From JACQHJ01 sp038063075 (GTDB taxonomy: Bacteria > Patescibacteriota > Microgenomatia > Levybacterales > UBA12049): 13,014 bases of DNA. Below the pieces are notes generated by a model. That model saw only the letters and a list, made by a program, of their open reading frames with translations. It did not search any database and was not told where the DNA came from. Numbering within the stretch: the stretch's first letter is position 1; each line of letters starts with the position of its first letter. This document shows positions 6,034 through 11,873 of this stretch, one piece after another. Both the position numbers and the translations under genes were made by a program. The stretch is taken from contig JBBTVW010000017.1 of the NCBI GenBank assembly GCA_038063075.1, positions 1-13,014 of the forward strand, read 5' to 3'.

Positions 6034-6519
6034 ATGACTTTATTAAGTATTGTTATAGATAAAATTTTTAAAGAAACTAAAGCATGTGCCCACTGTGATA
6101 TTCCCTGTGGTATATACGATCCTCATAATGCACAAATGGCAGCACATACAGTTTTGAGGATGACAAATCTCCTTTTAGACATACAAAGAGAGAATGAAAC
6201 CAAAGCCAAGCATGATATTGCAAGAATGACTCATGTAAAAGAAGAACACGGTCATTTAGTAGAAGATGAACTAGGAACTTTGGAAAATGATTATTTTAAA
6301 CCCGAACATTTTAAAACATACTCAAACCTTGGTGAATTAATTGAAAAAGCAGTAAAACTTTCTATTCTGGTAAGGCAAAATATTGATATAGAATCTTCAA
6401 AAGAATTACTTGAGACTATTTTGCAAATTTCTGAAATCTTTTATAAAACAAAAAACGTAACTCCAATTAGGGTAAAAAGTGTTTACCCAACAGAGGGTGA
6501 AATTGTAACCTACAAATAA
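6034..6519 (+). CDS. sodN: Nickel-dependent superoxide dismutase (pro-form)
   Basis: NiSOD converts superoxide to oxygen and hydrogen peroxide with a nickel ion held by the N-terminal hook of the processed enzyme. The hook is unmistakable: HCDIPCGIYDP at residues 20-30. After cleavage behind Ala19, His20, Cys21 and Cys25 become the mature residues 1, 2 and 6 that bind nickel, and Pro24 and Tyr28 are conserved too. The rest matches the family four-helix bundle, with ARMTHVKEEH (62-71) and DYFKPEHF (86-93). The propeptide is 19 aa, lacks a Sec or Tat signal, and carries an extra Cys at position 18, immediately before the residue at the cleavage site. The length of 161 aa is normal for NiSOD. 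The stop codon overlaps the start of the sodX protease by 1 nt, which strongly supports the call. Confidence 0.96.
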   Translation: MTLLSIVIDKIFKETKACAHCDIPCGIYDPHNAQMAAHTVLRMTNLLLDIQRENETKAKHDIARMTHVKEEHGHLVEDELGTLENDYFKPEHFKTYSNLGELIEKAVKLSILVRQNIDIESSKELLETILQISEIFYKTKNVTPIRVKSVYPTEGEIVTYK

Positions 6520-6806
6520 TGCTTCTTTTATCAAAGTTTAAAATTTCAGGTCATAGTATGGAGCCTCTTTTTTTACATGGAGATAAAATATTAACAACTA
6601 ATATATTTTATTTATTTAAGTCTCCCCAAATTAATGATATAGTTGTTTTTAAAGACATAACTAATGTTTTTGTAAAAAGGATTACAAAAATTATAAATGA
6701 TAAATATTTTGTTTCTGGGGATAATCAAAATGACAGCTTAGACAGTAAAGATTTTGGAGCAATATCAAAAAGCCAAATTTTAGGGAAATTTATTTACAAA
6801 CTATAA
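6519..6806 (+). CDS. sodX: NiSOD maturation protease, S26 signal-peptidase family
   Basis: This small serine peptidase should remove the propeptide of the neighbouring NiSOD so that His1 is free to bind nickel. It is a compact S26 (LexA/signal-peptidase) fold of 95 aa. The SGHSMEP box holds the nucleophile Ser13, and FVKRI holds the general-base Lys53. The late SGDNQNDSLDSKDFG box (70-84) is typical of signal peptidases. It lacks the N-terminal membrane anchor of LepB, as expected for cytosolic substrate processing. The ATG overlaps the sodN stop (TAATG), and its own stop overlaps the next ATG in the same way. No Shine-Dalgarno sequence is visible, so translational coupling is likely. The role as SodX rests on this gene order plus the family. 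Confidence 0.9.
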   Translation: MLLLSKFKISGHSMEPLFLHGDKILTTNIFYLFKSPQINDIVVFKDITNVFVKRITKIINDKYFVSGDNQNDSLDSKDFGAISKSQILGKFIYKL

Positions 6807-7318
6807 TGTTATTATCAATCATTTTACTTTCAGTTATAGCTTTTTTACTGTTTCTTCTTTCTATGGTTTGGCCACCTGATAGTCCTTGGGCTCCTTGGTG
6901 GAGAACTAATACAAAAACAGCAAAGGCTATTTGTAAACTAGCTAAGATAGATAGTAAAGATGTAGTCTATGACTTAGGTTGTGGTGATGGTGAAGTTTTA
7001 ATCCAGTCAGCAAAAAGAGGCGCAAGAGGCGTTGGCATAGAAATAGATCCATCTAGGGTATTTATTGCAAAAGTAAGAATATTTATAAACAACTTTAGTG
7101 AGAAGATTCTTATTAAAAGAAATGATTTTTTTAAGGAAAAATACTTAGACGCAACTGTAATAATTGTTTACCTTGTTCCAAAAACCTTAGATAAGCTTTT
7201 GCCAAGGTTTAGAAAACAATTAAAAAAAGGAACAAGAATTGTAAGTTATCGCTATGAAATGAAAATGCCACTTAAGGGGATTGATAAAGAAAATAATATT
7301 AGACTCTATATTATTTAA
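6806..7318 (+). CDS. Membrane-anchored SAM-dependent methyltransferase, FAM173-like
   Basis: This class I methyltransferase is preceded by one membrane helix (residues 2-21), so the catalytic domain probably sits on the cytoplasmic face. The SAM site shows VVYDLGCGDGEV (53-64) and GVGIEIDP, where the acidic pair should bind the ribose of SAM. Later blocks VIIVYLVPKTLDKLLP and GTRIVSYRY, together with the WPPDSPWAPWWR segment after the helix (22-33), resemble the FAM173/ATPSC-KMT group. Mitochondrial members of that group methylate a lysine of the ATP synthase c-subunit. Whether this protein has such a target is unknown. Its ATG overlaps the sodX stop by 1 nt, so it is co-expressed with the NiSOD pair, an association I do not know from other genomes. 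Its stop overlaps the stop of the convergent FemAB gene by 8 nt. Confidence 0.83.
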   Translation: MLLSIILLSVIAFLLFLLSMVWPPDSPWAPWWRTNTKTAKAICKLAKIDSKDVVYDLGCGDGEVLIQSAKRGARGVGIEIDPSRVFIAKVRIFINNFSEKILIKRNDFFKEKYLDATVIIVYLVPKTLDKLLPRFRKQLKKGTRIVSYRYEMKMPLKGIDKENNIRLYII

Positions 7319-8246
7319 GTCTTAATACAAACCAGCGGATTTTATCTAACATTTTAAAGATAAAATATAGATTTTTATTTATAACAAAATCATAGCTTCC
7401 CACATATTCTACATGTCTTGGCCCGTATCCCTCTTTAAATCTATGAAATCCATAATAAATATTATTAGGCTTAGGATCAATTACATTTGCAGCACCCCAC
7501 ATGTCAAATTTTTTAAGACCAAGTTTTTTGCCAAATTTTATTGCTTCCCACATCATTAAATTTGATGCCATTACTTCCCTATACTTTTTACTTGATGCTC
7601 CATATGGGTAATAAAGAGTATCGCCTAATACAAATAAAATCCAAGTTACTAAGACCTCTTTGTTGTATATAGCTTTTAATAAATGAATAGAAAATTCTTT
7701 GTCAGTGCTTTCTTTAAAAGTTTTCCATAAGGTTTTATGATATTTTTCATTATGAGCAAAGAACTTTTGCCTCTCTGTTGTTTCCTTAGTTAGTTTTAAA
7801 TATTGTTCAAATGTACTATTACTATTATCTTCAATTATTTCTACTCCCCTTTTTTGAGCTAATTTAATGTTATACCTTGTTTTTTGATTCATCTTTTTTA
7901 AGAGTTCTTCTTCAGAGAGAGTTAGGTCTAATATGAAATTATATTTGGTAAAAATTGGATGAGCTGATTTATAAAGATTTTTAAAATTATAATTTTTGTT
8001 TTCTCTTTTTTCTACATTTGGTTCAATTTGAATAAATATGCAATTATTTGTTTTTCCAATTTCTAATAAATCATTTAACATTTGAGTTGTTATATCATTT
8101 CCTTTTGGAAAATACCCAACGTTATATTTAGTATGAGGAATAGTGTGAATTGTTAGTTGTAAGTCATTTTTTCTAACAACTTTTACCCCTGTTTTTTCTC
8201 TAAAATCTCCCCAAAATTTTGCTTGAAGCGGATGAATGTTTTTCAT
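7311..8246 (-). CDS. FemAB-family aminoacyltransferase (peptidoglycan bridge type)
   Basis: FemAB/FemX enzymes carry amino acids from aminoacyl-tRNA to the peptide stem of lipid II, building peptidoglycan cross-bridges, with two GNAT-like domains. The 311-aa protein shows family-like blocks: KTRYNIKLAQKRGV (122-135), YYPYGASSKKYRE (212-224), the MWEAIKFGKKLGLKKFDMWGA stretch (232-252) and GFHRFKEGYGPRHVEYVG (266-283). There is no membrane segment or signal peptide. The coiled-coil insertion of staphylococcal FemA is missing, as is common in shorter family members. The amino acid transferred and the acceptor cannot be read from sequence. The start codon overlaps the helicase stop by 4 nt (ATGA), so it is the second gene of that operon and its translation is probably coupled. 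Confidence 0.88.
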   Translation of the reverse strand: MKNIHPLQAKFWGDFREKTGVKVVRKNDLQLTIHTIPHTKYNVGYFPKGNDITTQMLNDLLEIGKTNNCIFIQIEPNVEKRENKNYNFKNLYKSAHPIFTKYNFILDLTLSEEELLKKMNQKTRYNIKLAQKRGVEIIEDNSNSTFEQYLKLTKETTERQKFFAHNEKYHKTLWKTFKESTDKEFSIHLLKAIYNKEVLVTWILFVLGDTLYYPYGASSKKYREVMASNLMMWEAIKFGKKLGLKKFDMWGAANVIDPKPNNIYYGFHRFKEGYGPRHVEYVGSYDFVINKNLYFIFKMLDKIRWFVLRLK

Positions 8247-10084
8247 AAATATTCAGGAACATCTTCCTGCATTTTAAATAAACTTTTCTCTAAAGTTCCT
8301 TCAGGAAGTTCTAATATAAATCTTGAAACTATATTCATTGTTCTTTGTCCAAAAAATAATCTTTTTCTACTATATGTTAAAAAAAGATTTTCTTTTGCCC
8401 TAGTCATTCCAACATAGCAAAGTCTTCTTTCTTCTTCAAGTTCATGTTTATCCATAAGGCTTCTTGAGTGTGGGAATAGTCCTTCTTCCATTCCAACCAT
8501 AAATACAACTGGAAATTCAAGTCCTTTGGCAGCGTGTAATGTCATTAAATTAACAGTATCTTTTTTACCCATCTCATCCTTTACATGATCTGGCATATAT
8601 TCTTGTTCAACTAGGGCAACATTTTCTAAGAAGTTTTCTATTATAGGAAAGGCAATAGCAACAGACCTTAATTCTTTAATATTTTCTAATCTTTCTGCAT
8701 CTTCTTCATCTTTGGGATCGTAAAGATTGAGATAATTTGTTGTTTTTAAAACATTATCCATTAATTCAATTGTTTGTTTTTGATTTAAATCAGTGTCTTG
8801 TAGGCTACTAGTAAATTCTAAGAATTTTTCAAATCTTCCTTTGCCAAGTTTTTCAATTCTTTTTAAAGAAACTTTATCTTTAGGATTTGCTAGTACTTTT
8901 AAATATGCTAAGACATCTTTAATTTCTTTTCTTTCATAAAATCTTGTTCCACCAATTAAAATATATGGAACACTTTGGTGAATAAAAATTTCTTCAATAG
9001 ATCTTGATTGAGCGTTAGTTCTATACAAAACTGCAAAATCATAATATTTTAGATTTGGATTTTCATTCTTAATTCTTGTGATTTCTTGAACAATAAATTC
9101 TGCTTCTTTTTGTTCATTAATTGCTTCAAATACCCTAACATCTTGTCCGTTTGCATTTTCAGTCCAAAGTTTTAAAACAGGGTGAGTATTATTTCTTGAA
9201 ATAACTGCTGTTGCCGCATTTAATATTTTTTGCGTTGATCTATAGTTTTGAGAAAGAGAAAATGTTTTAGTACTCTTAAAGTCTTCTTTAAATTTAGCAA
9301 GGTTTAAAAAGTCTGCTCCTCTAAAACTGTAAATACTTTGGGAAAAATCTCCTACAACGCAAACATTATTCCACTTTTTAGCTAAAAGTTTTGTTAAAAG
9401 ATATTGTGCATGGTTGGTATCTTGGTATTCATCAATTAAGATATATTTAAATTTATTTTGATATTTTTCTAAAACCATTGGGAAATTATTAAAAAGTTCA
9501 ACAGTTTTTAAAATTAAATCATCAAAATCTAGAGCGCCATTTTCTTTTAATATTTTTTGATAAATAACATAAACCCTTGCGACAACTTCTTGGAAATGTC
9601 CTCTAGCAAAGGAAGGATACTTATTCTCATCAATTAACTCATTTTTAGCTGAAGATATGGTTGCAAGAACAGATGCTGGCTTATATTCCTTTGCAGATAA
9701 AGAAAGAAGATTAAAAGCTTCTTTAATTGCATCTTTTTGATCTTGAGTGTCATAAATAACAAAATTTTTTGGTATGCCAAGAAATTGTCCATCAATTCTA
9801 AGTATTTTTGCACAAAGTGCATGAAAAGTAGATACAAAGACAGAATGATTTTGACCCAGTAATTTTGCTATTCTTTCCTTCATCTCAGTAGAAGCTTTGT
9901 TTGTGAAGGTAGAAAGGAGAATATTATCGTCAGGAATTCCCGTTTTAATTAAGTAAGCTGTTCTATATGTGAGTACTCTAGTTTTTCCTGATCCTGCACC
10001 TGCAAGAATTATCATCGGTCCGTCTTTTTGGATTACAGCTTGGGCTTGTTCTTCGTTGAGGTCCTTGAGAAAGTCTTTGTTCAT
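8243..10084 (-). CDS. UvrD/PcrA-like superfamily 1A DNA helicase
   Basis: This is an ATP-driven 3'-to-5' DNA helicase of the UvrD/Rep/PcrA group, used in repair and replication restart. From the chosen start it has 613 aa. All helicase motifs are present in order: Q-motif LNEEQAQAV, Walker A GAGSGKT (29-35), Ia TFTNKASTEMKERI, II DEYQDTN, III GDFSQSIYSFRGAD, IV SQNYRST, V NLMTLHAAKGLEF and VI EEERRLCYVGMTRAKENL. It ends soon after motif VI and so lacks the C-terminal Tudor-like region of full-length PcrA or UvrD, which are about 720 aa. I chose the ATG at 10084 because the protein then begins MNKDFLKDLNEEQ, as in family members. A longer frame to 10132 would overlap tpiA and cover both promoters. 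It is followed by the FemAB gene with a 4-nt overlap. Confidence 0.93.
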   Translation of the reverse strand: MNKDFLKDLNEEQAQAVIQKDGPMIILAGAGSGKTRVLTYRTAYLIKTGIPDDNILLSTFTNKASTEMKERIAKLLGQNHSVFVSTFHALCAKILRIDGQFLGIPKNFVIYDTQDQKDAIKEAFNLLSLSAKEYKPASVLATISSAKNELIDENKYPSFARGHFQEVVARVYVIYQKILKENGALDFDDLILKTVELFNNFPMVLEKYQNKFKYILIDEYQDTNHAQYLLTKLLAKKWNNVCVVGDFSQSIYSFRGADFLNLAKFKEDFKSTKTFSLSQNYRSTQKILNAATAVISRNNTHPVLKLWTENANGQDVRVFEAINEQKEAEFIVQEITRIKNENPNLKYYDFAVLYRTNAQSRSIEEIFIHQSVPYILIGGTRFYERKEIKDVLAYLKVLANPKDKVSLKRIEKLGKGRFEKFLEFTSSLQDTDLNQKQTIELMDNVLKTTNYLNLYDPKDEEDAERLENIKELRSVAIAFPIIENFLENVALVEQEYMPDHVKDEMGKKDTVNLMTLHAAKGLEFPVVFMVGMEEGLFPHSRSLMDKHELEEERRLCYVGMTRAKENLFLTYSRKRLFFGQRTMNIVSRFILELPEGTLEKSLFKMQEDVPEYL

Positions 10085-10102
10085 ACCGTATAATGATACC
10101 AC
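10065..10102 (+). promoter_or_regulatory. Divergent promoter region: tpiA (+) and helicase (-)
   Basis: Forward: TTGAGA (10065-10070), an 18-bp spacer and a perfect TATAAT (10089-10094) precede the tpiA ATG (10103) by 8 nt, so the transcript should be leaderless or nearly so. Reverse: TATCAT (10098-10093) precedes the helicase ATG (10084) by 8 nt, with no good -35. The two -10 boxes overlap on opposite strands, so the two units should compete for polymerase. Confidence 0.55.
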
Positions 10103-10762
10103 ATGGATTCCCTTTTTATAGTCGCTAACCATAAGTCAAATAAAACTTATAATGAAGCTAAGTCGTGGCTAGAGACTTTTGGCACAATTGATAAAAATCT
10201 TCTTGAAGAAAAAAAAGTAATTCTATGTCCTTCATTTACCCTTTTAGAAGTATTTAAATCATTTTTATCTCAAAATTTAACTAGTGTTTCACTTGGATCT
10301 CAAAGTGTTTCTAGTTTTGAAGGTGGGTCTTATACGGGTGAAGTTAACGCAAAACAGGTTAAGGATTTTGCAGACTACGTTATTATTGGTCATTCTGAAG
10401 AAAGAAAATTATTTAACGAGTCAGATGAGGTTTTAACTCAAAAAGTTAATTTAAGTATTAAATATGGTTTAACGCCAATATTTTGCGTACAAGATAAAGA
10501 TACTTATATTCCTAATGGAGTTAGTATTGTAGCTTATGAACCAGTATTTGCAATAGGAACAGACAATCCAGATACGCCAGAAAACGCAGACCAGGTGGCG
10601 AGTGAAATAAAAACACAAGGAAGTTTTAAGGTATTGTATGGAGGAAGTGTGAGTTCAGCAAATATTAAGAATTTTACTTCACAATCAAATATAGACGGAG
10701 TCTTAGTAGGAGGAGCAAGTCTTGAAGCAGAAGAGTTTATTAAAATCATTCAAAATGCGTAA
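10103..10762 (+). CDS. tpiA: Triosephosphate isomerase, short form
   Basis: TpiA interconverts glyceraldehyde 3-phosphate and dihydroxyacetone phosphate in the cytoplasm for glycolysis or gluconeogenesis. Catalytic residues are in place: Asn9 and Lys11 in ANHKSN, His97 in IIGHSEER and Glu146 in AYEPVFAIGTD. The phosphate-binding loops YGGSVS (179-184) and VLVGGASL (200-207) are also seen. At 219 aa it is shorter than typical bacterial TIMs (about 250). The segment between His97 and Glu146 is about 20 residues shorter, as in archaeal-type short TIMs. Loop 6 reads PVFAIGTD rather than the usual PVWAIGTG. The last codons overlap the ATG of the LCP-family gene by 8 nt, so the two form an operon. 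It has its own near-consensus promoter. Confidence 0.93.
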   Translation: MDSLFIVANHKSNKTYNEAKSWLETFGTIDKNLLEEKKVILCPSFTLLEVFKSFLSQNLTSVSLGSQSVSSFEGGSYTGEVNAKQVKDFADYVIIGHSEERKLFNESDEVLTQKVNLSIKYGLTPIFCVQDKDTYIPNGVSIVAYEPVFAIGTDNPDTPENADQVASEIKTQGSFKVLYGGSVSSANIKNFTSQSNIDGVLVGGASLEAEEFIKIIQNA

Positions 10763-11873
10763 AAATAAAGCCATTATCGCACTTGGGGTTTTTGTGGCCA
10801 TTTTGGTCTTGGTTGTTATTGCAAAAACCGCAAGTTTCTATCCATTTTTATTTCAGCTTATTTTTGAAAAAGAGGTAAAACTAAAGCAAGCTGAGCCAAG
10901 CAATTTAAACATACTACTTTTAGGTATTGGTGGTGGAAGTCACGATGGCCCAAACTTAACCGATACAATAATCTTGGCAAACATAGATGAGGGTAAAAAT
11001 AAAGTTACATTAACTTCAATCCCAAGAGATCTTTGGGTGCCAGATATTGAGGGATATAATAAAAAAATTAACGAAGCATACGCTAAGGGAGAATTAAAGA
11101 AAAAAGGAGGAGGCTTAACTCTGGCAGATGCGGTTGTAGAAAGGGTTACTGGTCAAAGTGTCGATTATGCAGTCAGAATTGATTTCAACGGCTTTATAAG
11201 GGCAGTAGATACTCTGGGAGGATTGGATATTATAGTAGATAATACACTGGACGATTATAGATATCCAATTAGTGGTAAAGAAGATGATCCTTGTGGATTT
11301 TCAGAGGAAGATATTAAAGAATTTATCGCTACAATAAGTGCTGAGCAAGAAATTTCAGATAAGTTTTCTTGCAGATATAAGCATCTTCATTTTGATAAGG
11401 GAGATCAGCACTTAGATGGAGAACAGGCTCTAGAATTTGTTAGATCAAGACATGGAGTGAATGGTGAAGGTAGCGATTTCTCAAGAAGCAAAAGACAACA
11501 AAAAGTTATAACTGCATTTAAAGATAAAATATTTTCTGCTCAAACTCTAGTAAACCCAGGAAGGATTATTAGTCTTTACGATATTGTTAAAGATAGTATA
11601 GATACTAATATTAAACAAGAAGAGTTTGATGACTTTATAAGACTTGCTCAGAAAATGAGAGAAGCAAAAATAACAAGTCTTGTTATTGATACTGGTGATC
11701 AAGTAGTTAAAAGGCAAGGTCTTTTAGACGAAGCTCCATTTACAAAGGAGTATAATTTTTTATCAGTTTTAATACCAAGAGTTGGAAATGGTAATTTTTC
11801 TGAGATCCATAAGTTTATAGAATGTCAGCTTAGTGGTAAGGATTGTTCTTTAACTCCAAGGGTTAATAATTAA
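10755..11873 (+). CDS. LytR-CpsA-Psr (LCP) family cell-wall glycopolymer transferase
   Basis: LCP enzymes attach undecaprenyl-linked glycopolymers to peptidoglycan or other envelope acceptors on the outside of the membrane. Numbered from this start (372 aa), a membrane anchor lies at about residues 7-25 and the LCP domain at about 50-265. Key features are LLLGIGG, TDTIILANID (Asp70), SIPRDLW (Arg91, Asp92), KINEAYAKG and SDFSRSKRQQKV (Asp241, Arg244, Arg247, Gln248). These Arg/Asp residues bind the pyrophosphate lipid and metal in known LCPs. An insert between the core halves holds Cys180 and Cys206, and two more Cys (357, 364) lie near the C-terminus, so extracytoplasmic disulfides are possible. 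I preferred ATG 10755, which overlaps the tpiA stop by 8 nt, to the in-frame ATG at 10722, which would overlap by 41 nt. The stop overlaps the convergent DUF2298 gene. Confidence 0.92.
   Translation: MRKNKAIIALGVFVAILVLVVIAKTASFYPFLFQLIFEKEVKLKQAEPSNLNILLLGIGGGSHDGPNLTDTIILANIDEGKNKVTLTSIPRDLWVPDIEGYNKKINEAYAKGELKKKGGGLTLADAVVERVTGQSVDYAVRIDFNGFIRAVDTLGGLDIIVDNTLDDYRYPISGKEDDPCGFSEEDIKEFIATISAEQEISDKFSCRYKHLHFDKGDQHLDGEQALEFVRSRHGVNGEGSDFSRSKRQQKVITAFKDKIFSAQTLVNPGRIISLYDIVKDSIDTNIKQEEFDDFIRLAQKMREAKITSLVIDTGDQVVKRQGLLDEAPFTKEYNFLSVLIPRVGNGNFSEIHKFIECQLSGKDCSLTPRVNN

Noticed and set aside
8223..8417. Plus-strand frame across the helicase-FemAB junction
   Set aside because: Antisense to two strong genes and to their 4-nt overlap; no independent evidence.
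9634..9837. Minus-strand frame within the helicase in another phase
   Set aside because: Same strand as the helicase but out of frame, Leu/Phe-rich nonsense translation; the helicase motifs run through uninterrupted.
10085..10132. 16-codon N-terminal extension of the helicase
   Set aside because: It would overlap the tpiA coding region and both -10 boxes, and the extra residues do not look like the helicase family.
10534..10749. Minus-strand frame inside tpiA
   Set aside because: Antisense to the catalytic Glu and phosphate-loop region of tpiA; a shadow frame.
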